DNA of 64,000 nt from Methanosarcinales archaeon (GTDB lineage Archaea; Halobacteriota; Methanosarcinia; Methanosarcinales; Methanoperedenaceae). Position 1 is the first letter of the stretch. Each line of letters starts with the position of its first letter. The stretch covers positions 29,441 to 93,440 of the forward strand of contig CAJPFJ010000006.1 of NCBI GenBank assembly GCA_905339155.1. The letters are read 5' to 3'. Positions 45,138 to 54,890 of this stretch are shown here, piece by piece. A program made the translations under genes and the position numbers. The notes below the pieces were generated by a model. The model saw only the letters and a program-made list of their open reading frames with translations, ran no database searches and had not been told where the DNA came from.

Positions 45138-46403
45138 TTATTTTATAAAAGTTTGCTTTCTGCCCGGTCCAACAGAAATATATCCTATTCCTGCGCCCAT
45201 CAATTCTTCAAGCAATTCAACATAAAGCCTGGCATTTTCCGGAAGATCTACGAAACTTTCGGTATCCGTGATATCTTCACGCCATCCAGGGACATCGATA
45301 TAGATGGGCTTGCATCGAGCGACATCATCGGAAAGTTCAGGCATATAATCGATATTTTTTCCTTCCAGTTCATATCCAAGACACAACCTTATCGATTTAA
45401 GCCCTGAAAGTACATCGAGTTTTGTCAGGGCCATGGATGTATATCCATTGAGGTTGATGGCTTTTCTCGCGAGGGGCAGGTCAAACCAGCCACATCTCCT
45501 CGGGCGTCCCGTTGTTGTCCCGAATTCGCCGCCCTTTTCACGCAGGTGATCACCTGCCTGGTTTTTCTGCTCGGTGGGAAGCGGCCCTTCTCCCACGCGT
45601 GTGATATATGCCTTTATTACTCCTATCACTTCATTCACTTTTGTCGGACCTACACCCAGCCCGGCGCACGCAGATCCTGCGACTGTACTTGAAGAAGTGA
45701 CGAATTTTTGTGTCCCGTGAATAATATCAAGATGCGTCCCCTGTGCACCTTCGGCAAGGACTTTTTTTCCTTCTTTTAATGCCAGGTTTATTTCTTTTGA
45801 AACATCTGTAATGTATGGTTTTAATTTCTTGCCGATCTCAAGATAAACATCAATTTCTGATCGCACGATCTTCGGGTCACCACCCATTTCTTTTAACGCT
45901 GCTTCTTTCTGGGAAGCTATTTCTTCAAGTTTGCGCATTAAACGGCTCTTATCCGCAATATCTGCCATCTGTATCTCTTCTCTGCCCACTTTATCAACAT
46001 AAGCAAAACCTATACCCCTGTTCGTGGTTCCGATTTTCACGGCGCGCTTTGATTCGCGAAGACTGTCAAGTGCCACATGATACGGCATTATAATGCTTGT
46101 CTTTGCATCAATGCCAAGCTTTGATGGCGGTACTTCTACATTATTCTCAGAGAGCATGGCAATTTCATCCATTAAGATCCCGGGATTCATAACAGTACCC
46201 GGTCCAATAAGGAGACGGGCATCGAAAAGCACACCAGAAGGGATAAGATGCAGTTTGTATGTTTTTCCTTCTGCCACGACGGTATGCCCTGCATTATCCC
46301 CTCCCTGGAAACGAGCGACAATATCGAATTCTTTTGCCATCATATCCACGATCTTGCCTTTTCCTTCATCTCCGAATTGCGCGCCTGTGATTATTGTGAA
46401 CAT
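45138..46403 (-). CDS. purA: Adenylosuccinate synthetase
   Basis: 421 residues; GTP-dependent formation of adenylosuccinate from IMP and aspartate. P-loop GAQFGDEGKGKIVD, GGDNAGHTVV, base-binding NRGIGFAYVDKVGR, VLAEGAQGTHLDI and TTGRPRRCGWFDLP are in place. Length is normal. Stop is 22 bp from the convergent surface protein; 89 bp separate it from NAD kinase upstream. Confidence 0.96.
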   Translation of the reverse strand: MFTIITGAQFGDEGKGKIVDMMAKEFDIVARFQGGDNAGHTVVAEGKTYKLHLIPSGVLFDARLLIGPGTVMNPGILMDEIAMLSENNVEVPPSKLGIDAKTSIIMPYHVALDSLRESKRAVKIGTTNRGIGFAYVDKVGREEIQMADIADKSRLMRKLEEIASQKEAALKEMGGDPKIVRSEIDVYLEIGKKLKPYITDVSKEINLALKEGKKVLAEGAQGTHLDIIHGTQKFVTSSSTVAGSACAGLGVGPTKVNEVIGVIKAYITRVGEGPLPTEQKNQAGDHLREKGGEFGTTTGRPRRCGWFDLPLARKAINLNGYTSMALTKLDVLSGLKSIRLCLGYELEGKNIDYMPELSDDVARCKPIYIDVPGWREDITDTESFVDLPENARLYVELLEELMGAGIGYISVGPGRKQTFIK

Positions 46404-46492
46404 ATCTTTTCTCGATTTTAATTGACGGGAAATATGATAAGGTTTGCCTGATTTTGTTGTAGATAAGGTATTATGAGATTTGAAATGGAATG

Positions 46493-47317
46493 TCAGGCAA
46501 GCTTACTCCTGACTTTCTCATAAAACCCATCCTCTCTCGTTCTCACGAACCTTGCGGGAATATCTGCCTTTGTAATAATGATCGTGTCATCCTCTTTTAT
46601 TTTCCTCGAGTACTGCCCATCGATCACAAGCACGGCTTCTTTTTTCGGAACGGTAAGCTCCACCTTTATTTGGCTCAGGGCAGGAACTACCCATGGACGG
46701 GATGATAATTTAAAAGGAGCAAGCGGCACAATTACAGTCCCATCCACTCGCGGATCAACAATTGGCCCTCCTGCGCTCATCGCATACGCAGTTGAGCCTG
46801 TTGGAGTTGCAAAAACCGCGCCGTCTGCCCGCAATTCTTCAAGAGGGATCTTATCCACAAAAATCCGATATGAGAGCATCTTGGCGGGATTAGCGGTAAT
46901 GATGACAACTTCATTCGTTGCACATGGAAGTACCTCATCATTCATAAGAATTGACAGGCGAGAGCGTTCTTCAACCTCAAAACCTGACAACACTTTATCA
47001 ATGATAGAGAGAGAATCTTCCGGAGGCACATCCACAAGAAAACCAATAGTTCCCATATTAATGCCCAGGAACGGAAGCGGATCATCCATTTTCTGTATCC
47101 CGCGCAAAACCGTACCATCTCCCCCTATGGATATAATAAATTCAGCGCCATTTTTTCTCATTTCCGCTATTTGTGTGCCTTTCAAATGGAGCCTTTCGGC
47201 GGTTTTAGGGTCGATCATTACATCGACCCGGGATTTTACGTGATCAATTATCTTTTCAACATGAGAAAGTATTTCATCCCTATCACATCTTGAAATTATA
47301 CCGATCTTTCTTATCAT
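46493..47317 (-). CDS. nadK: NAD kinase
   Basis: 274 residues making NADP from NAD. The GGDGTVLRGIQ motif, NMGTIGFL (NE/D-type), and TGSTAYAMSAGGPIVDP motif are clear. Begins 12 bp after the FBPase/IMPase gene, with which it is fused in some archaea, so the two form a natural pair for NADP handling (inositol monophosphatase-type enzymes can dephosphorylate NADP). Confidence 0.95.
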   Translation of the reverse strand: MIRKIGIISRCDRDEILSHVEKIIDHVKSRVDVMIDPKTAERLHLKGTQIAEMRKNGAEFIISIGGDGTVLRGIQKMDDPLPFLGINMGTIGFLVDVPPEDSLSIIDKVLSGFEVEERSRLSILMNDEVLPCATNEVVIITANPAKMLSYRIFVDKIPLEELRADGAVFATPTGSTAYAMSAGGPIVDPRVDGTVIVPLAPFKLSSRPWVVPALSQIKVELTVPKKEAVLVIDGQYSRKIKEDDTIIITKADIPARFVRTREDGFYEKVRSKLA

Positions 47318-47329
47318 TTTTTGCCTCCA

Positions 47330-48154
47330 CTATACAAGTTCAAGCAATTTGTCATGTGTTATTCCATTACTTGCAATGATATTTACCCGTTTTCTAACAT
47401 CCAGCGGAGTATTTAGCGGATTTCCTTTTTCGTCAGTAATTGTTCCCCCGGCTTCTTCTATAATGAGCTTTGAAGCAGCTATATCTGTTACACGAAGCAT
47501 TCCGCGCATATCGAAAAAAGCATCAAATATCCCTGAAGCGATATAACAAAGTTCAAGACCGGCGCACCCGAATACTCTTACCCTCCTGACATTATGGTTA
47601 TTTATCAAAACTGCATGAGGGCGGTGGCTGTATGATAATACACTGAGTTTGGATAACTCCCGGACCTCAGATACAATTATTTTCTTCTCGTTTAAAAAAG
47701 CTCCTTTTCCCTTCTCTGCCGAATAGATATCCCCATTAATAAGATTCTTGACAAAACCATATCTTATGTCAGATAAATTTGATTTTCCAATTGCTATCGG
47801 CACACAGAAAAAAGGGATATTGTTCACAGCATTGAATGTACCGTCCACAGGGTCAAGGACAAACGTAAACTCAGGTTTTCCCCCGATATTTTTCTCACCC
47901 AGTTCCTCACTCACGAATAACATCGACCTGCCATCGGCTTCAAGTACCGATAGGGCGGCATTTTCTGCAATCTCATCGATCTTCTCAGTAGGCGTGCCGT
48001 CTGCCCCAATTCTCAATGTTACGCCGGCTTCAGGTTTTCCTATCAGTCCCGAAACCGCTTTTTTTATTTCGGTTACTACATTATTACAGAGAGTAAAATA
48101 CTGGGATTCTTTGAACCTATCCCCGGCTAAATCCGGGAGATTCCCGCCGTTCAT
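47330..48154 (-). CDS. Bifunctional fructose-1,6-bisphosphatase/inositol monophosphatase
   Basis: 274 residues of the archaeal class IV FBPase family. Metal-binding motifs FVSEELGEK (first Glu), DPVDGTFN and the C-terminal MLRVTDIAASKLIIEEAGG are present. Gluconeogenesis and inositol-1-phosphate or NADP dephosphorylation are the known activities. Upstream 48155-48415 is an AT-rich divergent region shared with larB containing the direct repeat ATAATAAATTTT twice at about 48340 and 48359. Confidence 0.93.
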   Translation of the reverse strand: MNGGNLPDLAGDRFKESQYFTLCNNVVTEIKKAVSGLIGKPEAGVTLRIGADGTPTEKIDEIAENAALSVLEADGRSMLFVSEELGEKNIGGKPEFTFVLDPVDGTFNAVNNIPFFCVPIAIGKSNLSDIRYGFVKNLINGDIYSAEKGKGAFLNEKKIIVSEVRELSKLSVLSYSHRPHAVLINNHNVRRVRVFGCAGLELCYIASGIFDAFFDMRGMLRVTDIAASKLIIEEAGGTITDEKGNPLNTPLDVRKRVNIIASNGITHDKLLELV

Positions 48155-48415
48155 GCTACCTCTATCTGACTCTGGATTTTGTTAGCTAATACCTTCTTCC
48201 TTCTCTTAGGACACCGGATTAGATGATAGTTTATAAGATACACTTTATTCCTTGCGTGTTGATATTCTATATTGCATCTACTATATCGCTGTTGCGCATA
48301 TAGTTATCGACTCATGCAAGGGGTTCGTTATCTCCTATATAATAAATTTTATTAGCGCATAATAAATTTTGATGTTATGCAAAAAAATAAAGGATATGTC
48401 AGCATTATCTAATAC

Positions 48416-49201
48416 ATGGATATATCTGGTATATTAAAAAAATTGAAAAATAATGAATTAAGTCTGGACGAAGCAGAAAAGCAGCTTCGCATTATAAACT
48501 TCGAATTATTATCAGATATTGCAAGGGTAGATGTTCACCGGGAAAAGAGGGTTGGTATTCCTGAAGCCATAATTGCTGATTGTAAGACCTGTGAAGATGT
48601 AGTATCAATTGCACGCATTCATTTAAATAATGAAGGGCGTGCCATAATAACCCGGGCATGTGAGGATAATTATAATTCATTGATATTATTGGCAAATGAA
48701 ACAAATTCTAAGATCAGGTGGGAGAAACGTGCAAGGATAGTGATCATCGGAGAATCAATAACCAGAACAGGGGGAAAAGTGGGGATTATTTCAGCCGGTA
48801 CCGCTGATATCCCAGTGGCAGAAGAGGCAAAAGTAATAGCAGAAGAGATGGGTTGTTCAGTAACCGCAATATATGATGCAGGTGTTGCAGGCATACACAG
48901 GCTTTTTCCTGAATTGGCAAGACTTGCCAGGGCAGGAGTTGATGCAGTTGTTGTTGCCGCCGGTCGCGAAGGAACACTTCCTGCAATAGTGTCCGGTTTA
49001 GTTGACGTCCCGGTGATCGGCGTTCCGGTATCAACAGGATATGGCGCCGGAGGAAAAGGTGATGCTGCACTATTATCTATGCTTCAGTCCTGTTCAGTCC
49101 TTGCGGTCGTTAATATTGATGCGGGTTTCGTGGCGGGCGCTTTTGCAGCAAGGATCGCCAACCTGGCATCTAAAAACCGGAAACAGAAGCAGGAATCCTG
49201 A
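48416..49201 (+). CDS. larB: LarB-type nickel-pincer cofactor carboxylase/hydrolase
   Basis: 261 residues, C-terminal half similar to PurE: VGIISAGTADIPVAEEA, GVAGIHRLF, AGREGTLPAIVSGLVDVPVIGVPVSTGYG. LarB carboxylates NaAD at C5 and hydrolyses it, the first step of the Ni-pincer cofactor. LarC and LarE genes are not in the window. In MCR-containing archaea LarB is common even where lactate racemase is absent. Start ATG 48416 has no Shine-Dalgarno; TATA candidates lie in the duplicated ATAATAAATTTT region upstream. Confidence 0.92.
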   Translation: MDISGILKKLKNNELSLDEAEKQLRIINFELLSDIARVDVHREKRVGIPEAIIADCKTCEDVVSIARIHLNNEGRAIITRACEDNYNSLILLANETNSKIRWEKRARIVIIGESITRTGGKVGIISAGTADIPVAEEAKVIAEEMGCSVTAIYDAGVAGIHRLFPELARLARAGVDAVVVAAGREGTLPAIVSGLVDVPVIGVPVSTGYGAGGKGDAALLSMLQSCSVLAVVNIDAGFVAGAFAARIANLASKNRKQKQES

Positions 49202-49266
49202 ATTTCCATTATTCTGCATAGATATTCATAAACAAATATATACTATTAAGAACTATTTTAAAGTCT

Positions 49267-49707
49267 ATGGAATTGGATGTTGGTTGGTTAATGATAATTA
49301 TAGGCTTGGGGCTTCTTATCGTGGAAGCGTCACAACCAGGTTTTTTTGTGGCTGTCCCGGGAACTACACTCATAGTCCTTGGCATTGTCACTATTTTGAT
49401 TCCTGATGTTGCGCAGAATTATGCACCGGCGATAATAGTAATAACTGCAATTGTCTCAAGTATTATCACTATCGGCTTTTATCGGAAGTTAGCGCCTGGA
49501 CAGAAACCCCAGACAACAAGTATGGATATACTGACCGGAAAGGAAGGAGTGGTCGTGAAAACAGTTCATCCCGATTCAATCTCAGGAAAAATCCAAATTG
49601 AAAACCGGATATGGAGCGCAACTTCAGATAGCGTAATTGAAGAAGGAAAGAAAGTAATAGTCATAAGCTCAGAAGGAGTTCACGTTAAAGTAAAAGAGGA
49701 GATGTAA
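49267..49707 (+). CDS. NfeD-family membrane protein
   Basis: 146 residues: three short membrane segments (VGWLMIIIGLGLLIVEA, GFFVAVPGTTLIVLGIVTILI, APAIIVITAIVSSIITIGF) and a C-terminal OB-fold (LTGKEGVVVKTVHPDSISGKIQIENRIWSATSDSVIEEGKKVIVISSEGVHVKV). NfeD partners with stomatin-type SPFH proteins, encoded 1 bp downstream. TATA AAATATATACTAT at about 49231-49243 suggests a near-leaderless message. Confidence 0.92.
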   Translation: MELDVGWLMIIIGLGLLIVEASQPGFFVAVPGTTLIVLGIVTILIPDVAQNYAPAIIVITAIVSSIITIGFYRKLAPGQKPQTTSMDILTGKEGVVVKTVHPDSISGKIQIENRIWSATSDSVIEEGKKVIVISSEGVHVKVKEEM

Positions 49708-49708
49708 A

Positions 49709-50809
49709 ATGGCATATGAAATGTTTATCGCGATATTTATCGCAGTAGCAATATTGATACTGTTTATTTCAGGGGTTGCGATCATCCAGCCCTATGAACA
49801 GGCTTTGTGGATAGTCCTGGGACAGTTTAAGAAACGATTAAATCCTGGTTTTAACTGGGTGTATCCACTGATAAGCGATGTCATCCGGCTTGACCTCAGG
49901 ACGCAGGTACTGGATGTACCGCGCCAGGAAGTCATAACAAAAGATAATTCTCCCACAAATGTTGATGCCATTGTATATATACGGGTCGTAGATCCTGGAA
50001 AAGCATATTTTGAAGTGGTCAATTATCATGTTGCCGTATTATCCCTTGCTCAGACCACACTTCGAAGTGTAGTGGGCGACATGGAACTTGATGAGATACT
50101 TTATAATCGTGATTTTATAAACACAAAACTCCGTGATATTCTTGACCATGCTACTGATGCATGGGGTGTTAAGGTTGAAGCTGTGGAGATACGGGAAGTC
50201 GATCCTGTTGGCACTGTAAAAAGTGCAATGGAAGAACAGACATCTGCAGAAAGAAAGCGAAGAGCAGCCATTTTGCTTGCTGACGGCCAGAAGAAAGCCG
50301 CGATCCTTGAAGCAGAAGGAGCGAAGCAGTCAAAGATATTGAATGCTGAAGGTGCAAGACAGTCAAAGATCCTCGAAGCGGAAGGCGACAGGGTTTCACA
50401 GATATTGAGATCCCAGGGTGAAGCTCAGGGACTCAGGATTCTGTCAGTTGGTGCAGTGCCTCTTGATAAGAAAGCGCTGACCGTCCTGACTATGGACATG
50501 ATGAAAAGTGTGGCAAATGGCCAGGCCACAAAGATAATCTTCCCCATGGAGATCTCAAAGATGATTGAACAAGCTGCAAAGTACCTCGGAGCTTCTGAGA
50601 AGATACAAGAAATCGGCTCTCCTATGGACACGGAAAAGATCGTTGGCACAGCAGATGAAGTGCTTGGAAGGATTCCAAGACCAGAGGAGCTAAGGCAAGA
50701 GCTTGAATCCATTGAGAAGGAGATGGCGCGGGAGACAGAAGAGAGCCTGAAACAGGCCGAGAAAATTAAAAGCACTGATTTGCCGGAGCCCCCAAAGAAG
50801 AAAAAATGA
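49709..50809 (+). CDS. SPFH/band 7 stomatin-like membrane protein
   Basis: 366 residues; N-terminal membrane helix (AIFIAVAILILFISGVAI), SPFH domain (PYEQALWIVLGQFKKRLNPGFNWVYPLISDVIRLDLRTQVLDVPRQEVITKDN), long coiled coil with AEG-x7 type repeats (ILEAEGAKQSKILNAEGARQSKILEAEGDR) and a charged tail. It organises oligomeric membrane microdomains with NfeD. The tail after about residue 300 is acidic/basic and variable. Confidence 0.94.
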   Translation: MAYEMFIAIFIAVAILILFISGVAIIQPYEQALWIVLGQFKKRLNPGFNWVYPLISDVIRLDLRTQVLDVPRQEVITKDNSPTNVDAIVYIRVVDPGKAYFEVVNYHVAVLSLAQTTLRSVVGDMELDEILYNRDFINTKLRDILDHATDAWGVKVEAVEIREVDPVGTVKSAMEEQTSAERKRRAAILLADGQKKAAILEAEGAKQSKILNAEGARQSKILEAEGDRVSQILRSQGEAQGLRILSVGAVPLDKKALTVLTMDMMKSVANGQATKIIFPMEISKMIEQAAKYLGASEKIQEIGSPMDTEKIVGTADEVLGRIPRPEELRQELESIEKEMARETEESLKQAEKIKSTDLPEPPKKKK

Positions 50810-50822
50810 GAATTAAAACTGA

Positions 50823-51248
50823 ATGGATATCGACATAAGAAAGGCAACACAGTCAGATTTGAAGGATATAAGAACTATCCTTTCTTTTTATTATCTTGAT
50901 ACTGAAAATGTTGAAATAAACCTCCCTGAATTCATAGTTGCACAAACGAATAATAAGATAATAGGATGCGCATGTCTTGACCTGGGGGATGTAGTGGAAT
51001 TGCGTTCTATAGCAATACTTCCATCTTATCGTAACAGGGGTGCTGGTTCAAAACTTGTGTATGCTATCTTAAAACGTGCACAAGATTTGACAGACACTGT
51101 TTATCTTCGTACTACATCACCCGTTTTCTTTGAGAAGAAAGGATTTGTGTGGCTTCAAAATAGAGAGAAAAAAATCATCTGGAAAGATTGCGTGCAGTGT
51201 GATAAGTATGATATTTGCAGGCAAACGGTAATGCAAAAGAGTTTTTAA
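50823..51248 (+). CDS. GNAT-family N-acetyltransferase
   Basis: 141 residues. GNAT core with acetyl-CoA loop SIAILPSYRNRGAGSKLVYAIL. C-terminal cysteines in CVQCDKYDICRQ may bind metal; related ArgA-like acetyltransferases in archaea carry such Cys clusters, so an arginine-pathway N-acetylglutamate synthase role is possible but unproven. 13 bp after the SPFH gene. Confidence 0.85.
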   Translation: MDIDIRKATQSDLKDIRTILSFYYLDTENVEINLPEFIVAQTNNKIIGCACLDLGDVVELRSIAILPSYRNRGAGSKLVYAILKRAQDLTDTVYLRTTSPVFFEKKGFVWLQNREKKIIWKDCVQCDKYDICRQTVMQKSF

Positions 51249-51329
51249 GAACGGTGAAAAGAAACCTCACTGTAAAAGCCATTAAATACAAAGAGCCCAA
51301 TTTAGGAACATCATTTTCGGAGGATTTCA

Positions 51330-52559
51330 TTGCAACCTGTTGTAAATATTGGCATTGTAGGACATGTAGACCACGGCAAGACCACTCTTGTCAAAGCACT
51401 TTCGGGTGCGTGGACTGACAGACATAGTGAAGAGATCAAGCGAGGTATTTCAATCCGGCTTGGTTATGCAGATATAATAATCAGGAAATGTCCTGATTGC
51501 CAGGAGCCTGAGAGTTTTACTGTTAAAGAAATATGTGAGAAATGTGGTGCAAAAACAAATGTGCTTCGCTCTATATCTTTTGTGGATTCTCCAGGTCATG
51601 AAACCCTGATGGCGACTATGTTATCAGGCGCGGCTCTCATGGATGGAGCGCTTCTTGTAATTGCCGCAAATGAAAATTGTCCCCAACCGCAGACAAAAGA
51701 GCATCTAATGGCATTGAATATCCTGGGGATAAAGAACATAATTATTATCCAGAACAAGATCGACATTGTCCCGCGCGAGAAAGTGCTTGAAAATTATAAC
51801 CAGATAAAGGCTTTCGTGAAAGGAACAGTTGCACAGAATGCTCCGATCATTCCGGTTTCTGCCCAGCAGAATGCTAATATCGATCTGATCATCGAAGCTA
51901 TTGAAAAATATATCCCTACCCAGGAGCATGAACTTGACAGATCGCCTTTAATGTTCGTTGCCCGTTCTTTCGACATAAACAGGCCAGGCACCCCTCCTGA
52001 AGATCTAAAAGGAGGCGCTATCGGCGGCTCCTTGAATTTTGGTGTTTTCCGCCCCGGAGATGAGATCGAGATGAGGCCAGGCCGAAAAGTCGAAACTGGC
52101 GGAACTGTCAAATGGGTTCCCATAAGAACTGTTATCACAACTATCCATGCAGGTAAAGAGGAACTTGAAGAAGCAAGACCTGGAGGACTTATTGGAGTTG
52201 GAACTAAACTTGACCCCTCGATCACAAAAAGCGATTCACTTGTGGGGCAGGTAGCAGGTATTCCGGGAAAATTACCTCCGACGATAGAAGGGTTTGTAAT
52301 GGAAACAAAACTTCTTGATAGGGTTGTAGGGGTAAGTGATGAATCCACGGTTGAACCGATACGTTCAAATGAGCCTTTGATGTTGAATATAGGAACAGCG
52401 ACTACGATTGGTGTCGTCACAAGCGCAAGGCCTGTGGATGCTGAAGTCAAGCTCAAAAGACCCATATGCGCAGATAAAGGTTCCCATATCGCAATCAGCA
52501 GGCGTGTAGGCGCACGCTGGAGGCTTATCGGTTCAGGTATATTGAAAGAATATAAATGA
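51330..52559 (+). CDS. eif2g: Translation initiation factor aIF2 subunit gamma
   Basis: 409 residues, the GTPase core of archaeal aIF2 that carries Met-tRNAi. G1 [10 protein letters not shown]3 DSPGHE, G4 NKID, and zinc knuckle [20 protein letters not shown] are present, with domains II and III complete. Start is TTG 51330 with a strong GGAGGA at 51319-51324; the protein begins [16 protein letters not shown] as expected. The last 4 bp overlap the PIN gene (ATGA), opening an information-processing operon. Confidence 0.96.
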   Translation: MQPVVNIGIVGHVDHGKTTLVKALSGAWTDRHSEEIKRGISIRLGYADIIIRKCPDCQEPESFTVKEICEKCGAKTNVLRSISFVDSPGHETLMATMLSGAALMDGALLVIAANENCPQPQTKEHLMALNILGIKNIIIIQNKIDIVPREKVLENYNQIKAFVKGTVAQNAPIIPVSAQQNANIDLIIEAIEKYIPTQEHELDRSPLMFVARSFDINRPGTPPEDLKGGAIGGSLNFGVFRPGDEIEMRPGRKVETGGTVKWVPIRTVITTIHAGKEELEEARPGGLIGVGTKLDPSITKSDSLVGQVAGIPGKLPPTIEGFVMETKLLDRVVGVSDESTVEPIRSNEPLMLNIGTATTIGVVTSARPVDAEVKLKRPICADKGSHIAISRRVGARWRLIGSGILKEYK

Positions 52560-52924
52560 GATCAAAAGTGATCATAGATACAAATGGTTTGATGATTCCG
52601 GGACAATTCGGGATAGATATTTTTTCGGAATTGGAACAATTAGGTTTTTTTTCATATATAGTTCCAAGCGCTTCTGTAAAGGAGCTTGAAAGGATTGCTT
52701 CGGAAGGGCGCAGCAAGGACAGGGCTGCCGCCAAAATAGCATTATCATTATTGAACAGGTGTACAATAATTGATAAGAATGGGTATGCAGATAATATTAT
52801 CATAGACCTGGCAGTTGGTATGGACGCGGCAGTTCTTACAAATGATACTGAATTAAAGAAAAGATTATGTAGTAAGGGAGTTACTAATGTGTATCTTCGA
52901 GATAGAACTCGTTTAAGTATATAA
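52556..52924 (+). CDS. PIN-domain protein (Fcf1/Utp24-like archaeal family)
   Basis: 122 residues. Acidic PIN site residues visible at IIDTNG, the Glu in SVKELERI, and TNDTELKKR near the C-terminus. This stand-alone PIN protein is conserved between aIF2-gamma and rpo7 in many archaea, which argues for RNA processing (rRNA or quality control) rather than a VapC toxin; no antitoxin is present. Confidence 0.88.
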   Translation: MRSKVIIDTNGLMIPGQFGIDIFSELEQLGFFSYIVPSASVKELERIASEGRSKDRAAAKIALSLLNRCTIIDKNGYADNIIIDLAVGMDAAVLTNDTELKKRLCSKGVTNVYLRDRTRLSI

Positions 52925-52945
52925 TACCTTTTTAAGAGGATTTAG

Positions 52946-53566
52946 ATGTATAAGAAAATGAGATTAGCAGATACGGTGAGGATTGCACCAGAATTACTTG
53001 GTGAACCGGTTGAGCAGGCAGTAAAAATCGCTTTGCGGGAAAAACTTGAAGGACTTGTTGACAAAAGGATGGGTGCGATAGTTGCGGTCAAGGATATTAT
53101 TGAAGTTGGAGAAGGACATATACTTGCCGGGGACGGAGGAGTATATTACGATGCAATTTTTGACGCATTGACTTTCATGCCTGAACTCCAGGAGATCATT
53201 GAAGGCAGTGTAGTTGAAGTGGTACAGTTCGGGGTATTTGTAGGAATTGGTCCTCTTGACGGGCTTGTGCATGTTAGCCAGCTAACTGATGAATTCGTTA
53301 CTTATGATGAGAAAAATTCCCGCCTGATCACCAAGGAATCCGGTCGTTCGGTCACAGAGGGAGACCATATAAGGGCAAGAATAATCGCTGTGAGCCTGAA
53401 TGAACGCGAACCAAGAGACAGCAAGATCGGCCTAACCATGCGCCAGCATGCCCTTGGCAAGATGGATTGGATCGAAGAAGCCCGAAAACCAAAAGAAGAA
53501 ACCGAAGAAAAAGGAAAGTCGAAGAAGAAGAAGAAAGAAGACTTGCCAAAACCTGAGGGTGAATAA
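52946..53566 (+). CDS. rpo7: RNA polymerase subunit Rpo7 (E')
   Basis: 206 residues. Forms the stalk with Rpo4. N-terminal RNP-like domain (MYKKMRLADTVRIAPELLGEPVEQAVKIALREKLEGLVDKRMG) and S1 domain (GSVVEVVQFGVFVGIGPLDGLVHVSQLTDEFVTYD). The last 30 residues are a Lys/Glu tail (KPKEETEEKGKSKKKKKEDLPKPEGE) longer than usual. TAATG overlap couples it to Spt4. Confidence 0.95.
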   Translation: MYKKMRLADTVRIAPELLGEPVEQAVKIALREKLEGLVDKRMGAIVAVKDIIEVGEGHILAGDGGVYYDAIFDALTFMPELQEIIEGSVVEVVQFGVFVGIGPLDGLVHVSQLTDEFVTYDEKNSRLITKESGRSVTEGDHIRARIIAVSLNEREPRDSKIGLTMRQHALGKMDWIEEARKPKEETEEKGKSKKKKKEDLPKPEGE

Positions 53567-53754
53567 TGCCGGATAATGTTTGCAGGGAATGCCACAGGAT
53601 AGTGAAAAAAAGCCAGGTTTGCTCATATTGCAATTCAACGGCTCTTACTAACGATTGGAGCGGTTATGTGGTTATAATTGACCCCGAAAAATCACAGATC
53701 GCGAAAAGACTTGGAGTCAAATTGCCCGGTGAATACGCATTGAAGGTCAGATAA
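53566..53754 (+). CDS. spt4: Transcription elongation factor Spt4 (formerly RpoE'')
   Basis: 62-residue zinc ribbon: CRECHRIVKKSQVCSYCNS gives the four cysteines, followed by WSGYVVIIDPEKSQIAKRLGVKLPGEYALKVR, the NusG/Spt5-contact half. Complete and typical in length. One-base overlap with rpo7 and 1-bp gap to the next gene. Confidence 0.95.
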   Translation: MPDNVCRECHRIVKKSQVCSYCNSTALTNDWSGYVVIIDPEKSQIAKRLGVKLPGEYALKVR

Positions 53755-53755
53755 C

Positions 53756-54292
53756 TTGAAAAGATATTGTCTTCCTATCGAGTTAAGAGATGAACTACGA
53801 CGACTCCATGGAGAATTATATCCTGGAGATGGGATAGAGACTACAAAGAACATCATCAAGGATCTGGAAAATTGCACTAAAGTAATATCAGTCGGCGATA
53901 TTGTCACCTTCAATCTTCTAAACGCCGGCCTTATTCCTGATATATCTTTTGTAGATAATAAGACAAAACGCAGCCCCGTTTCCGATAAAATTACACAGGG
54001 AACAAAGCATGGTCATTTCAGGACCATAATTGTGGAAAGTCCCCCTGGAATAATAACCGAAGAGCTATTGCAGGAGGTCCAGGCGGCTATGGAATCCGAT
54101 AAACCCATACAGATTGTGGTGAAGGGTGAAGAAGACCTGGCAGCTCTTCCTGCGATCGCCATGTCGCCCATATCATCAGTAATTATATATGGTTTGCCTG
54201 ACAAAGGGGCGGTTGTTGTTCGCGTTACCGAGGACAAGAAGAAAGAAATTCAATCATTACTTAATCGAATGAAATGTAAGGAGAAAAAATAA
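53756..54292 (+). CDS. GTP-dependent dephospho-CoA kinase (DUF359)
   Basis: 178 residues. Archaeal enzyme making CoA from dephospho-CoA with GTP. Family features: GDIVTFNLLNAGLIPDISFVDNKTKRSPV, ESPPGIITEELL, VKGEEDLAALPAIAMSP and IYGLPDKGAVVV. Starts at TTG 53756, 1 bp after the Spt4 stop, and its TAA overlaps the S24e ATG. Confidence 0.93.
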   Translation: MKRYCLPIELRDELRRLHGELYPGDGIETTKNIIKDLENCTKVISVGDIVTFNLLNAGLIPDISFVDNKTKRSPVSDKITQGTKHGHFRTIIVESPPGIITEELLQEVQAAMESDKPIQIVVKGEEDLAALPAIAMSPISSVIIYGLPDKGAVVVRVTEDKKKEIQSLLNRMKCKEKK

Positions 54293-54615
54293 TGGAAATT
54301 CAAATTATCAAAGATAAGACAAATCCCTTGTTAAACAGACGAGAGATTTCGGTGGCTGTAAAGAGTAAAACAACGGCTACAAGAATGGAATTAAAGAACA
54401 AACTTGCAGCGATGCTCAATTCAAAACCGGAATTGATCGTGGTGGAGCATCTCGGTACGATATATGGGAAGCAGGAAATGGTCGGGACAGCGTCCCTCTA
54501 CCAGACAGAAGAACGCTTGAAACAACTTGCTCACAAGCATCTTATTGCAAGGGATGCGCCCAAAGTCGTTGAAGGGCAGGAACAGGCACCTCCGGCTGAA
54601 CCCGAGGCTAAATAA
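54292..54615 (+). CDS. rps24e: 30S ribosomal protein S24e
   Basis: 107 residues: MEIQIIKDKTNPLLNRREISV, then TRMELKNKLAAMLNSKPELIVVEHLGTIYGKQEMVGTASLYQTEERLKQLAHKHLIARD, with an Ala/Pro-rich tail (EGQEQAPPAEPEAK). Standard neighbour of S27ae. Confidence 0.96.
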   Translation: MEIQIIKDKTNPLLNRREISVAVKSKTTATRMELKNKLAAMLNSKPELIVVEHLGTIYGKQEMVGTASLYQTEERLKQLAHKHLIARDAPKVVEGQEQAPPAEPEAK

Positions 54616-54629
54616 AGAAAGGGATTTCA

Positions 54630-54779
54630 ATGGCAGTAAATAAATTCTACAAAATTAGCGCAAATAAAGCAGAAAAGATAAAACCCTCATGCCCCAGATG
54701 CGGACCAGGGGTATTTCTGGGTGAGCACAAGAATCGCAATTCATGCGGTAAGTGCGGTTACACAGAATTCAAAAAATAA
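54630..54779 (+). CDS. rps27ae: 30S ribosomal protein S27ae
   Basis: 49 residues, too short for most ORF cut-offs. MAVNKFYKIS leads to the zinc ribbon CPRCGPGVFLGEHKNRNSCGKCGYTEF, the S27ae signature. Start ATG 54630, 14 bp after S24e, with AAAGGG upstream. A T-run TTTTTTT (54783-54789) right after the stop is a likely terminator of the whole operon from aIF2-gamma. Confidence 0.95.
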   Translation: MAVNKFYKISANKAEKIKPSCPRCGPGVFLGEHKNRNSCGKCGYTEFKK

Positions 54780-54890
54780 TCTTTTTTTTACATTTATCTG
54801 TAATTCTACACCATAGCATATTCTATTGCATTATTCCTGGGCTGTATGCTAAATTAGATATGCTCATAGTTACAACTCTAATGACTGATC

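Noticed and set aside
52556..52924. VapC toxin
   Set aside because: The PIN protein has no antitoxin neighbour and sits in a conserved information-processing operon.
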